In this document: one piece after another, positions 40,887 to 52,998 of the stretch
How positions within the stretch are numbered: position 1 is the first letter of the stretch
How the letters are laid out: the number at the start of each line of letters is the position of its first letter
NCBI GenBank assembly: GCA_048013815.1
Contig: CM106586.1
Span: 19,902,001 to 19,966,000 of the forward strand
Reading direction: 5' to 3'
Length of the DNA stretch: 64,000 nt
DNA from: Setoptus koraiensis
Taxonomy: Eukaryota; Arthropoda
The notes under the pieces: model-generated
Databases searched by the model: none
What the model saw: only the letters and a program-made list of their open reading frames with translations
Told to the model about the DNA's origin: nothing
Made by a program: the position numbers and the translations under genes

Positions 40887-41576
40887 TCAGATTATATAGA
40901 ATAGTCGCAATGTTCCAAGAATAATAAGAACCAAGATGAGAAAAAGAATAACATAGATAACCGTCCAAAATTTCATAGTGTTCTTGTGTGTTACAATAGT
41001 TTCCTTAATATTATCGCCACCAATATCGATGTTGATCAGAGCTGATTGCATGGAACTGAAAACACTGGCCACGGTTCTCCTTGTATCCTCAATATTAGAG
41101 GCTACGATCGATAGGAGCTTCTCATTCTCGCTCATGGATATTTGTAATCTTTTCAACGCTTCGATATCTATGTTGTTTGGCGGATTATTGCCGGTATTAG
41201 GTCTATGAGTTTCGTTAGAGGGAGAGTAAACCTCATCAACATTTTTTACAAACGAATAGGTTTTTGTGATTCCCGGCAAGTAATTTTGCTGCCATTCGTA
41301 CATAAAATATTGTAACTGTTGAGTGGCGATTTCATTATAGAGAGTATCAACGTCGTGTTTCTGCATGGACGATTGTATGCGTCCTATTAGTCGGATGATT
41401 TGATTACTAGTTTCACATATATCATCAATATTGCGACTAAATGAAAAGTCAGGCTCATCTTGAGCAAGTCTCATACTTTTTGCTCTTATCTTGTGGACTC
41501 TCAAGCAGCTATCCAAGGCATTGAATCTACTTTTAACTTGCTGACACAAATCTATGAGTTCGCTTAATTCACTCAT
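40887..41576 (-). CDS. Tail-anchored SNARE, Sec20/BNIP1-like
   Basis: A 229-residue single-exon frame: helical N-terminal half (SELIDLCQQVKSRFNALDSCL), a Trp-containing middle segment, a SNARE-like heptad region (about 141-192: ALKRLQISMSENEKLLSIVA through SSMQSALINI) and one C-terminal membrane anchor (FWTVIYVILFLILVLIILG) followed only by TLRLFYII. Architecture, heptad positions and the ending match Sec20 (human BNIP1), an ER Qb-SNARE for retrograde Golgi-to-ER traffic. Sequence identity is low, so another Q-SNARE such as Vti1 or USE1 remains possible. It lies 172 bp downstream of ETFA on the same strand, and the ETFA poly(A) signal falls in its upstream region. Confidence 0.65.
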   Translation of the reverse strand: MSELSELIDLCQQVKSRFNALDSCLRVHKIRAKSMRLAQDEPDFSFSRNIDDICETSNQIIRLIGRIQSSMQKHDVDTLYNEIATQQLQYFMYEWQQNYLPGITKTYSFVKNVDEVYSPSNETHRPNTGNNPPNNIDIEALKRLQISMSENEKLLSIVASNIEDTRRTVASVFSSMQSALINIDIGGDNIKETIVTHKNTMKFWTVIYVILFLILVLIILGTLRLFYII

Positions 41577-41636
41577 GACTTCCGATCATACTGAAATTGA
41601 GCGGCTGATTCTTATAACAAATGTTTTAATTAAAAT

Positions 41637-41642
41637 TTTATT
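41637..41642 (-). terminator. Candidate polyadenylation signal of ETFA
   Basis: AATAAA on the minus strand about 105 nt past the ETFA stop and 60 bp upstream of the next start codon. Confidence 0.5.
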
Positions 41643-41747
41643 TTCCTCTTTGTTGGAATACCAAAAGAATTATCAAAATAGTATAGTTTATCTCTCGATC
41701 AAAGCACATTCTTACGTCAAGGATGTGTGATGTAATACAATTTTGTA

Positions 41748-42864
41748 TCATAATTTTTCCATCATTTCTGGAACAGCCTTGAATAGGTCAGCTTCTAAGC
41801 CTAGGTCAGCGACTTGGAAAATAGGTGCCTCCGGGTCTTTGTTGATAGCTACTATAGTTTTTGAATCTTTCATACCGGATAAATGTTGAATAGCCCCAGA
41901 GATACCGATAGCAATATATAGCTCAGGAGCAACCATTTTCCCTGTTTGACCCACTTGCATGTCATTTGGCACATACCCCGCATCAACAGCCGCTCGCGAT
42001 GCTCCAACGGCTGCCTTTAATTTCTCGGCCAGCTTGTAGATGAGATCAAAATTTTCTTTGCTTTTGACTCCTCTACCTCCAGAGACAACGCACGAGGCAC
42101 TCGTCAAGTCGGGGCGTTCATTCTTGCTCAATTCTTGACTAACTAACTCCGTAAGTCCTGCATATTTTTCTATGCCATCGGGTATCTTGACTTGTTCTAC
42201 TGTGGCCTTAAGGGCATCATCCAAATCGACCCTTTGGAATGCGGTTGATCGCGCCGTAAATATTTTTACTTTATCATCAGATTTGTAGGTCTGTATTGCC
42301 TGGCCTCCGTAAATTGGTCTGATGAAGGTATCTGGGGAGGTGATTCCTATTACTCCGGTGATAGGTTGAACATCTAATTTGGCGGCCACTCTAGGAAGTA
42401 GATTGCTACCGAAGGCGTTGGCGCCGGCAATGATGTGAGAAAATGAGTGCTCTTTCTGAAGATCGATAACAACTGGGGCCATGCGTTCAGCTAGCACTTG
42501 ATTGAATGAGGCATGATTCGCCACAAACACTTTATCGACATGCTTTGCTTTCTCTACTTGGGGTATGATTTTATCGGGACTGCTGGAGATAACAAGCAAG
42601 TTTATCTTACCACCGATTTTTTGAGCGGCCGCAATTGCATTAAATGTTATCGGAGTAACGAGCTCATTGTTGTGATCTACTATAACCAAATTGCTGTTGA
42701 ATCGAACTCCAGATATTCTTCTAAGATTTCTCTGCGACGAATTTTGATGATATAGAATAGATAGATAAGTATTAATTGCCGCTGTACAATGACTTAGGCT
42801 CTAGCTGGTGTGAATTTCTAGTAGCAAGACTTACCACTAATTTCAAACTGTTTGCAGCAAACAT
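41748..42864 (-). CDS. ETFA: Electron transfer flavoprotein subunit alpha, mitochondrial
   Basis: A 30-nt first exon (42864-42835, [10 protein letters not shown]) and a second exon (42731-41748; GTAAGT donor, TCGTCGCAG acceptor, phase 0) encode 337 residues, against 333 in human. The joined start, rich in Arg/Ser/Leu and lacking acids ([14 protein letters not shown]), is a mitochondrial targeting sequence. The ETF-alpha signature [17 protein letters not shown] and the FAD-binding segments [12 protein letters not shown] and [14 protein letters not shown] are intact. With ETF-beta it carries electrons from acyl-CoA and other dehydrogenases to ETF-ubiquinone oxidoreductase in the matrix. The tiny first exon, ending before a 103-bp intron, is supported by signal and phase. 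Confidence 0.97.
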
Positions 42865-43184
42865 TTTGTTGATGAATTGATGTCGTACCGGTCGAATAAT
42901 AGAACACTTGCGATATAATTTGACTTAATATATATATTTTTATTATTTATGATTTAAAGTATTAATTTGAACAAATTCAATCAGTTTTGACAATGTTGGT
43001 AGATTTTTTTATTTTACCTTATGAGTTCTGTTGTTTACGATGAACAATTTTCTTTAAACATATTTGTGTACACTAACAATGGCACGAACTCTATAATATA
43101 CCACGACTTGCGCTACTGATGGCTCAGACTGAGATTGCCTCGATTAATTGATGAAAGCCACGAGAGAGGTCGCATGAGTATAAG

Positions 43185-43985
43185 TTAGTTACTACCATCT
43201 AAGTATGAGCGGGAATAAGCAGAAGTCAACTCCTCCAAAGTTAATTCGTTAGTAAGTTCTGGGAAAGTCATCCAAATATCTATATCAGTATAATCGTACA
43301 TGACATGATGGGCATAAGTTATGGTTGATACTTGTCTTGGTGCAATATTTGCGCTTATAATTTGATTCTGATCCACGGCATAACCATAATTGCCATTAAT
43401 TTCATATGGCTGCATAACCATTATCTGTTGTTCTGGATACAATTCAACATGTTTTTGTTGATAGTCGGCCGTGGACAACGATGCCGATGACGATGGTTCT
43501 GAATCGCCACTGGCTGTATCCATGTTAGCCTGGTACACTAGTATATCACCGGAATTTTCTTGGTCTACTGGCTCATGTTGATTGTGATAGAGATGCTGCT
43601 GATCTCGTTGATGTGCATCGGGTTGCTGTTGCACGTTAGTTGAGTCGCCGAGAACCTTTGGAGGATACTTTCGTTTGATTTTGAGCAAGGCCGCTTCATC
43701 GTTTCGCCGGAAGAATTTATGCGTGTACATATTTGGACCAATTTTTCTGAATCCATACATGTGCAGTTGGCGAACGAACGATTTGGGTTCCTTAGTGTGA
43801 AAAAGCGATTTTGCGCTCTTGCCAAGGAAGTTGGCTTTGAGTTCCTTGACATTGACGAAAAAACTTGAGCCGTCCTCGTTCCAGCCGATAACATCATTGT
43901 ATTGTTCGTCATTCACCAATTTCCACAATTTTTGCGGAAATATCATCTTGTTGCCTCCTTTCCTGCTAGTTTTGCTCACTTCCAT
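43185..43985 (-). CDS. HSF-type DNA-binding protein, HSFY-like
   Basis: A single-exon frame of 266 residues with one heat-shock-factor winged-helix domain at about 15-107. It opens FPQKLWKLVNDEQYNDVIGW and contains the recognition-helix block SFVRQLHMYGFRKIG and a FFRRND wing end. FPQKLWK plus the short wing resembles HSFY/HSF5-type proteins more than HSF1-4, and no heptad trimerisation repeats follow. The remainder is Gln/Ser/Tyr-rich and ends in an acidic-hydrophobic patch (IWMTFPELTNELTLEEL) that could be an activation domain. It probably binds DNA as a nuclear regulator; targets are unknown. Confidence 0.85.
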   Translation of the reverse strand: MEVSKTSRKGGNKMIFPQKLWKLVNDEQYNDVIGWNEDGSSFFVNVKELKANFLGKSAKSLFHTKEPKSFVRQLHMYGFRKIGPNMYTHKFFRRNDEAALLKIKRKYPPKVLGDSTNVQQQPDAHQRDQQHLYHNQHEPVDQENSGDILVYQANMDTASGDSEPSSSASLSTADYQQKHVELYPEQQIMVMQPYEINGNYGYAVDQNQIISANIAPRQVSTITYAHHVMYDYTDIDIWMTFPELTNELTLEELTSAYSRSYLDGSN

Positions 43986-45431
43986 GATTATATATTATAT
44001 ATTAGATATTGGTGATTTGATTATAATTATTGTTTTTTAATTATTATTTAATTAATTAGCCGATGTTGCTGCACGCCGATAAAAAGAGGAACTGGGGTGA
44101 GATGGGCGTATTTGTTCAACTGCGTGTGCGTGCATCTCCGGTGTGGGCACCAAAGTTCTATATGTTAATAATGATAGTGACCCCTTTTCCCCCTTTTTGT
44201 TGTTTGTTTTTAGAATTGCTGGCGCACGCTTGGCTTAGACTCGACTAACCGGCTCTGGCGTCCGTTCCTATTCGGGCTCAGACGCTCGCCGCTGTCGAGC
44301 TAACAAAGCAAAGACCAACCGGACACAATCGAACTAAATGGAACTAAATCGAACCCAAAACGGGAGGCGCGCCACCCCGGCAACAAGTTCGCTGTGAGCC
44401 GCAGTGAGTCTGCAATGCGCAGGCTACATTGCAGATTTCAGAGCTGTGACCTTTTAAAGATGGCGCCAAGCGGGCTTGCTGCTGTGCTGTCGCAGAGTGC
44501 TGCTGTGTGTGGCACGGTACGCGATGGAACGCATAAACAGCTCACAAACATTGTCAGACAAACATGGCTTTGTCCTTTTACTTGCACTGCCAATACACTA
44601 CTGGGTGTTATCCGCACTTGTGTATAGCACAACTTGTCAGCATTGTGCACTATTGCGCTTGTGTGTGTGCGTGTGCAACTCCTCAAAGGCGTCTAAAGCG
44701 CTTTACTGAAAATCCGCAAGATCGACGCTAGTCAGCCTTGCATGAGTAGCGCGAGCCAACGGCAGTCAACGCTGGGCCCGCAGTGCACTGCGTAGCCACG
44801 AACACGCAAACATGCAATGCGCCTCCAGAAATCACTTACGCCCAACTGCTTCAATGAACGCAATCAAGAAAAAAGAAACACTTATCGAAACAGTCCAGGC
44901 GTGGGCATGCATTTCTCCAGCGTTGCGCGCGCCCCTGGCGGCGCACATCCATAAATCGAAATGGAGGCTGTAAAAGAGCCTCACATAGTGCGCACGATCG
45001 GACAGAGGCCTGGCACAAAACAGACCAAATCAGGCACGCACATATGATTTTCAGCTTTATGCGTACAAACAGAACTTGCACAGAAATGTGCCGAGAACTG
45101 AGATTACACCCTGTAAATAATGCGTTGCGGTACTCACTCTTCCACCTGGTTAGGCATGTGTGATCCTTGTGATAACATCTGGTAATTACACCGTACCAAC
45201 ATGCCATACCTGTATTTGATGCTTTGGTAAACTCGAAATACCCCCTCAATCATTTACACAACCATGATGAATTTTAAATCGCCCGTCAGGCTTAACTCCA
45301 TTCAATAATACAGCGCAGCAGCCTTGAGCAGTTCATTTCTACAACAGAATTTCCATTCTTGTTGTATTTCCTATCAATTTGTCGGCTATACATCTCTTCA
45401 CCACAACCACACTCATCTATCTTGTGACATA
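43986..45431. other. GC-richer island between HSFY-like and ATAD1 genes
   Basis: 1.4 kb without a supportable gene. From about 44200 to 45250 the composition is markedly GC-richer than the flanks, with pairing stretches such as GGCGTC/GACGC and CTCGAC/GTCGAG near 44240-44305. It may hold both divergent promoters, or be a degenerate insertion; no terminal repeats were recognised. Confidence 0.4.
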
Positions 45432-46821
45432 ATGGAGAACGAACTTAGCAGACGAGAGGTATTCAGTATCCTTATGCGTATGTCGCTGTTATTCGGTTTC
45501 TCATACTACGCACTCAAGTATCTGGTCGTCAAGCTAGACCCCACAAATCAGCAGAAGAAGGACGCCAAGAAGAAGGCCGAGCGACTGTTTGAGAGGCTCA
45601 ACATTCGTAATTTGAAATCTTCCCTCAACGAATATGAGCTCTCTATTGCAGCTCAACTCATCGACCCCTCCAGTATTGATGTCACCTGGCGAGACGTGGC
45701 CGGGTTGGAGAACATAATAGACGACATCACATCAACAGTTATATTGCCCATTCGAAATCCAGAGTTATTCAAAAAATCTAACCTCCATCAACCACCAAAG
45801 GGTGTGTTATTATACGGACCTCCTGGATGCGGTAAAACAATGCTAGCCAAAGCCACAGCGAAGGAGGCAGGGGCAAGGTAAGTTTGAGATCAAATTAAGT
45901 CCATCATGACCCGCAAGGAAGACACAAACACCCAGATTCATATCTCTATAAATTAATACCAATTTTCAAGTTTATTTACTCATCCATTTTTCTTCTTCTC
46001 TGTTTTTACTTTTTACACTTTACAGATTCATCAATTTGGAGGTGCCCTTATTGACTGATAAATGGTATGGCGAGTCACAAAAGCTAGCCAAAGCAGTATT
46101 CACACTTGCTGTTAAGTTGCAACCATGTATCATTTTTATTGATGAAATTGATTCATTCTTGAGATCGCGTGATACACATGATCACGAAGCCACTGCTATG
46201 ATGAAAGCTCAGTTTATGATCTTGTGGGATGGTCTTATATCGGAAAAGCATTGCCAGGTCATAGTTATGGGCGCCACTAATAGGCCACAAGATGTTGATA
46301 AAGCTATTTTGAGGCGAATGCCTTCAATGTTCTCTGTGGGATTGCCAAACGCTCAAAAGCGTAAAGACATACTCAAACTTATACTTCTCACAGAATCTCT
46401 TGATGATAATGTAGACTTAGATCGCATTGCCGAACTTACAGATGAATTCTCTGGTTCAGATCTAAAAGAGTTGTGTCGTGCTTCATCTCTACAGCGTGTT
46501 AAAGAATATGTCCAAAATAGTTGTATTTCAGAGCAGTTAAGTAGAGGAGCCTCATCCGATAGCAAAAAAGCTGCAAGTAAGAGTGGCCTTACTATCCCTA
46601 CGCAAGGCGATGGTCGTGCAAACTCATCATCGTCTTCAACATCTTCTATAGATAATTATTCACTGATGAGTGGTAATGGTCATCAGGCTTTCAATGCATC
46701 TACCCCAATCTATCTTCGTCCAATTAAGATGGATGATTTTCTTGCAGTTATACATAAGATGGTGGAAAGTAAAAGGCATTTAGGCAGTGGTAATGGACAT
46801 TCGGTTATTGGCTTGGACTAA
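45432..46821 (+). CDS. ATAD1: Outer mitochondrial AAA+ extractase ATAD1/Msp1
   Basis: Exons 45432-45877 and 46026-46821 (phase 2; GTAAGT donor, CTTTACAG acceptor) encode 413 residues; human ATAD1 has 361. An N-terminal membrane anchor (about 11-34) is followed by the linker and the AAA+ core: Walker A GPPGCGKT at 129-136, pore-loop segment DKWYGES, Walker B IIFIDEID at 184-191, sensor region ATNRP, and arginine fingers RRM at 245-246. It extracts mislocalised tail-anchored proteins from the outer mitochondrial membrane and peroxisomes. The extra length is a Ser/Lys-rich insertion ([12 protein letters not shown] to STSSIDNYS) before the last helix. AATAAA follows 73 nt past the stop. The start chosen is the ATG of [11 protein letters not shown]; the frame stays open upstream but not as family sequence. 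Confidence 0.96.
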
Positions 46822-46893
46822 TTGCTCATAAATAGTAGTGTGTTGGATTTTGATTCTCATGTAACATTGAGTGCCTAAAATTTGCGTTTGTAA

Positions 46894-46899
46894 AATAAA
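46894..46899 (+). terminator. Polyadenylation signal of ATAD1
   Basis: AATAAA, 73 nt past the stop. Confidence 0.7.
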
Positions 46900-46943
46900 T
46901 AATAATTTGTCTTGTTAATTTCAGCATGTCAACTTATATCCAA

Positions 46944-49900
46944 TTATCCGTTGAATATCCGCCTAATAAAACTATTTGATGGATTGCTGTTAGCGGTTTG
47001 GGGTGATGTTTTCCAACATTTGCAAGAGCCATTAACTAAGAACCAATCATAGTAGACCCTAACCACGTAGCAACCCATCTTGTCATGACCATCACATTCC
47101 ACTTGATTATCGCTAGAACTTGTGGTTGTTGCTGGCGACGGCGCTGGATCGGGTCCAATGTTGTTGTTATTAAAAGTTTGTTGATTCCGCTGATTGAAGT
47201 TGACTGGTGGTGCTTGCTGCTGTTGTTGATGGTGTTGCTGTTGTTGTTGCTGCTGTTGCTGAATTGGTTGTTGACCAGTTAATAGATGAGGTAGATGCTG
47301 CATTGGTGTTACTTGCCCGACAGTATGGCCAATCATTTGTTGTATATCATTGCCAGACGGTATGTTGTCGTTGTTATTTGAATGCGACACCATCATTGTT
47401 TTTGGTACGTTATTGTTGACATCTCTTCGTTTGCGTTTCTTATTCAATAACGAATTTTGATTAGTACCCAAAAGAGCGGAAGCGTAGTCTAAATAAGGGC
47501 TCATCGAGCTGCCATAATTGGCAGCGGTATTGTACAAATACTGATTATTTATCATCTTTTGTTGCTGTTGTTGATTGGCGGTACCTGGTTGACTGTACGA
47601 GACTCCATAAGTCTGCGAATTTGGTATAAGTCCTTGGCGTTGCAACAATTGATACTGTTGGAAGCTGTTGGCCAATGATTGCATAGTAGCGGAATTTTGC
47701 GCGTCCGCCGAAGCTATCGTATCAGCGCCATTGCCAAAGGCGTTGTTAAACTGATAGTTGATATTTTGGAAGGTGTCCGTCATTTGTAATGGATCGTTAT
47801 TCATTGGTTTGGGCGAATGAATTGCCGTGTTGGGCAATTGAGACATATGAACAGAACTTGCCGACGAAGCTGGCACTTGTTGTTGTTGCTGTTGCTGTAT
47901 ATCTGTCTGATGTGACGCAACAGGGCCCCCCATTCCATTATGACTAAACAGGGTATGAGGGTAGAAGATTTCCGCCACAAGCAAGCTAATCCAACGAGGT
48001 GATTCATGGCACACACCTTCGGTGAAGTCACATCTCGATTGTCTGCTCCAATCAAATTAATCATATTGTTGTGAATAAAAATGATACCAAAATGTTAGTT
48101 TTAGGTTTAGTTGCGCCCACTTATCGATTATTTATCAATATTGTAACCGTAACGGTTATTGTGAAACTGCAATGATACTGCATACTTACACACAGGTGGT
48201 CTTTTGAATGGTCTGGGTGAAATAGCCCTCGTGGGGTATTTGCACCACATACTTCCAGGCACCCTGATAATTTCTGGCAAACGTCGGACTAATATACTCT
48301 TCGTTGGATTGACAAGGAGTGGGTGGCGGCTTACCATAGCTTCCGGCTGGCCCAATGTTTGCCGTTAGACGAGCATTATTGGCGCCATTGTTATTGTTAT
48401 TACCTGAGCCAGTTGTTAATTGCTGTTGCGTTGCGACGGTATTTTGATTTGATGGCGCCGATGCTGGCGTGTCAATATAAGTTTCGCTTGGAATGTTGTT
48501 TCTGCGTCTAGCAAAGCCATTCATTGAAGAAAACGACGGCAAAAAGTATTCAACTAAATGATTTATGGCACTTGTGGCCAAACTGTGACCACTGCCACCG
48601 ATGCCGGCGCCATTGTTATTGTTATCCTTGGTCATTTGATCAGGGATGCCATTGTAAGAGCCTGACATAGCTGACCAAATCTGAGGTATTCTGCCGCTTG
48701 TTAGGCCAGTTTTTCCATTATTAGAATCCTGAAATATGCTTGTCATGGCAGACCAAAGCGAGCTTGATGATGATGCGGCGTCCGTTGCGCTATTATAGAC
48801 ATTTGCAACTTGTTTTACAGTTGATAGCAGCGAGGATTTTTCTCCATCAATCAAGGCCAACGCGGCCTGACAGACACTGTCAATGTAAGTGGCGGACCAA
48901 ACAGAGCAGATATGATGAATTAATTCAATGGTGACCCAGTTTTAGTAGACTCATTATATCTATTCGATATTCAGATATTCAGGGCTAAGTGGGGGCTAAA
49001 TAAACGGTGCATGGTTCGTGCACAATTTAACGGGCGCTCGAAACGACCACTAACACAACATGAACCAATCGGAGCTTAGCGAAGACAACAACAACAACAA
49101 CAACAGCATCAAAGAAGCTGGCTGGATAGGAACGATGGGAGAAATCAGGAGAAAATGAAGGTGACTGGAGGCAGTAATGCATCATCAGTGGACCAGCAGC
49201 AACGAAACTGAGCTAGCTACTAAATTGCGTGCACCTTTGTTTCCAGTGACGCTCGCTCTGATTGATCCGACAGAGAAACCCAATAGAAACAGGTGCCCAG
49301 GTAGTTGACAACAACCTGTGGCAGCTACCTGTAACGGCTATTACCTGTGTGTCGTGAGCGTGTGTGTGTATCATCATTATGGACGCTACTTAAATGGACA
49401 ATCGATGGACAAAGGATGCCGTTGCGAATGCGGCATTAGAATTGCTATTAGAATTGAGAACAATCGTCAATGTGTCTCAATGGGCACACGCAATGCATTA
49501 TAGTCGCAAAATAGAGCAATTGCATGCTAACAACAAGATTGTATTGTGTAACAGTGGCCCGTCTAAGCGTCTATTCGTTTGAATGTTGCGGTTGGCCAAG
49601 ACACTTTGCGGTAATGTATTAGCATAGATGCGGCAGCCAACAATGTATAAATATGCATATTAATATCATCTTTGAGCAGCTCGCCGAATGGAAGTGGTAG
49701 CAGGGTCTCGGCAGTCGATTCCTTTCTTTCTTTCTTTGTTGTTGTTGTTGTTAGTTTCGGTGAGCGCATCATGGTCACAACGCAGTTGCGGCCCTCACAA
49801 CAAAGACGGCCAAATGAGAGAGCCATTGGAGAGCCTTCTTTCTTGGCACGGAGGCAATAAAGAAGCAAATTGACCTTGCAAAAATATTAACGGCTTTAAG

Positions 49901-50270
49901 TATTCTCGCTAAGGTGACCAATAAAATAATATATTTACAGGGAGAATGGGGGAATATTAGGGTTGAATTAAATTCGTCGTCTTCCTCCCACTCGCAGTCA
50001 CTCCATTTATGATGCGTTTGGAGTGGGCAAGCGGTAAGACTATGAGATATTCGGTTGCCGCTGCAACCTGTTGCCATTGATGATGATGCGAGGTAGCCGC
50101 TGCTTGCTGCCGTAACAATGGTATTGGCCTATAGTGGTTATTCGTCTCATTGTTGTCCATCTAATCAGTTTTCTTCTTCTGCTTCTTCTTTCTTGTTCGC
50201 TGCTTCTTTTCGGCCGCTGTTGCCATTTCACAACAGTAGCAACAGTAACAGTAACAACAACAGTAACAGT

Positions 50271-50305
<35 letters not shown>

Positions 50306-52998
50306 CTAAAGCGGTAGCCGGCGACGTAGCGGTGGCAATCGCACCGCAATCGAGCAGTGCCGTGTAAGCTAGCTGATGGCCTTGAAAAGAAACAGACGAA
50401 GAACAAGAAGCGAGATATTATGATTCAACGGAACAAACAATGACAGCCACATCCGACACACAACAAAAACAACAGCGGCACACACAGCTAAAAAGCAAGG
50501 CAAAACAAATTAAAGTTTAGCACTAGTAAACAGCTACACTATACTGTGGTGTGCGTCCTTTCTTGCCGCGATGACCAGCCTGAGCTGGCGGAATCGAGAT
50601 GAAGACAGAAAAAACACAAATTTGGCCGGAATTTCTCGAACGTCGTCGTCTCGAGATGACGCTAAGTACATAGAGTAGAGGCAGTTGTCGGGCGGTTTGG
50701 CCGATTCGAGCGTTTCGGCCATTTTTTCTCGCTGTGTGTGTGTGTGTCGCTGTGGCTTCTCGCTACACTGACCAGTATTGTTTTTATTGCTCGCCGATAT
50801 TATTCATCACCGGCAACGGCAACAACAATCGCATCAACAGCATCAATCTAAATGTAGCGTTATGTCTGCAGTTACATTGATGCTGTGTGTGTGCCTCGAT
50901 AAATAATCTCAGGTGGCCGGCCGTTGTGGCCAGTTGTGGCCGAAGAAACATGATCATTTTTTCTTTCTCTCTCTGTGTATGTGCTAGAACAACACAATTT
51001 AACTTGACACTTCCGTATTGAAGAAGGTTACGTAACACAGGAGCTGTATATCACGATAATGCGTAAACTAATACCATTGTGACCATTGTGAGTGACCATC
51101 TCTGAGCGACTGACAGAGACGGAGACTCTCCATTGGTGACACTTGTGTGACTCGAGAGAGATAGATACGGGAAGGAAGACACACACTGAATTTGACTGTG
51201 GTCAGGCAAGTCAAAGTGTGTTGTTTGTACCGTTCGACTTAATTGGATTTAGCCTATTCTCTTAGGCGAGCGGCCATGGGAACCGTAGGCGCCGTAGGCC
51301 AGAAACAAACAAACGAGGTCACCTTTGGGTGACATTGGATCAAACGGTTCGGGCAATACTCACAGTCCATTCCAAGTGGATAGCTCGGCACAGGATGTGG
51401 CCGATTGTTGATGTTGTTTGCTTTTTTCAGTCTTGCTGCTGCCGGCGCCATATGCCGTTGTGTCGGCGTTGTATTTATTTGGATTAGCCGATTGCTGTTG
51501 CGATTGCGAGCTACCAACGCTCGACTGACTGTTGCCGGCTGATTGTTGTGATGCCGAGCGAACACTCTTGTCGCTCGATGATGAGCTTGTCATTACGGGA
51601 TTTGAATTATCTCTGGCGTGCATTTCCATTGGCGGCGACGCAGATCTGTACATGGCGGCCTGCATACTATTATTTGCAATATTATCTGGAGCAAAGCCTA
51701 TGCTGGTGCTAGCGGTTGCGGCGCTGCCAACAAGTGGCAGCTTACCAGATGTGGAGCCAGCTTGACCATTGACTCCGTAGGAGACCGATGCAATCGATTG
51801 CTGCTGCTGCCGGCTCGACGATGACACCAATGACGCAACTGATGATACTGGCAATGTTGTCACATTTCTGTAGCCGTCCTTCGATATAATGGTGGCCTGG
51901 TTGTGATAGTGATAACCGTTATTGTTATTATTGTGCTGTTGTTGCTCTACATCGTTCATTATTCTGTTATTAACACCATTATGCATTTTAATAATGTTGT
52001 TGCTCGCTGCTGTCACAGGTGAATGACTCGATGATGATTGTGACGACGGCGCGGTCACTAATGATCGCTTCGCTCTAGCTAGATACTGAGACATGTCTTG
52101 TGCATTGGCGCCATTGAGTGCTGGCGGGCCAGCGTTGCCGATGCCGTTGATGCCGTTGAGCTGATTGAGCTGGTGCATTTGCTCGTATGAGATTGAATTA
52201 TGCACATTGGTCGGATTGAAGTCGGGTATATAGCGGGCAACCTTGGGTATGGTCTGATAGTCGGCCTTTAGCGTGGGCAGAGCATTGGCCAAGAACTGCA
52301 ATGTTTTTGTTTTGATCAGCTCAAACGGATAAGGCTCATTGCCTATGTATTGGGCCAGCGGATTTCTGGGAATGAAGCCCGTGTTCAAATCGCCACATAG
52401 CGTATCTTTCACCGAGAATTGGGACCACGGATCTGGATGAATTGACGCGCGCGCGGAAATCGGACGTTGTTGGTCAGTGTGTGGTTGTATAACGTTTAGA
52501 CACACACATGTCAACAGTGCGAAGGAAAGTTTTAGATGTTTGATTAGATTTTTATTTCGCGCACAACCTGATTCGTTCTAATTCATCGATACTCGGCAAC
52601 ATCTATCATCTCGCTAAATAAAAATATCCAAAACCGCTAGTGATAGATCTACGCGGCCAGTGAATGAAGCTGGACGAGACCTCGCGTAATGTGTGACAAT
52701 GTGTAGACTTACCGTTCACGCTTCCTTTGCAACCGGCCTCGGCGTGCTGGTAAGGCGGCTTCTTGACGGTGGGAGGCTCCACGCCCGGGGGCGCCACTTC
52801 GAAATTATGATGGCCTAAAATGTTGTGCTCTTGATCGCGAGCTTGATTCCTGTTGATGTAGTTTGCGTTCATTGACACGGTAACCGTTATTTGTTGCAAT
52901 AATAGACATAGTATGATGGATAGCACTTTTGTTATTTTCAGTGTTGAGGCCACGGTCACTGCCGCGACTTCGAATGTGCACGGGCATCTGGGCGCCAT
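46944..52998 (-). CDS. Spaetzle-family Toll ligand, Spz3-like, with a split cystine knot
   Basis: Four exons (52998-52713, 52432-51364, 48876-48190, 48042-46944) join with phases 1, 2 and 2 into 1,046 residues. Exon 1 has a hydrophobic secretion signal (VLSIILCLLLQQITVTVS, about 25-42). Exon 2 gives a proregion block (DPWSQFSVKDTLCGDLNTGF onward, about 96-170) and a RAKR site at 215-218; exon 3 adds ARRR at 575-577. The cystine knot starts at Cys640 (CQSNEEYISPTFARNYQGAW) and continues across the exon 3/4 junction (TTC-V-QSRCDFTEGVCHESP). After LLVAEIFYPHTLFSHNG it is broken by about 280 Gln/Asn-rich residues that include KKRKRR (882-887). It resumes at VECDGHDKMGCYVVRVYYDW and ends SCKCWK with eight knot cysteines in all. 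Spaetzle proteins are secreted Toll-receptor ligands or neurotrophin-like factors activated by proteolysis. The ending resembles Spz3. Intron 2 is 2.5 kb and repeat-rich. Confidence 0.9.
48877..51363 (-). other. Large repeat-rich intron of the Spaetzle-like gene
   Basis: 2.49 kb between exons 2 and 3 (GTGAGT donor, TTACATTGACAG acceptor). It contains a CAA tract (50232-50307) and T/C-rich stretches; no nested gene is supported. Confidence 0.7.
50232..50307. repeat. (CAA/CAG)n microsatellite within an intron
   Basis: About 25 triplets of CAA, CAG and TAA type. Confidence 0.9.
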
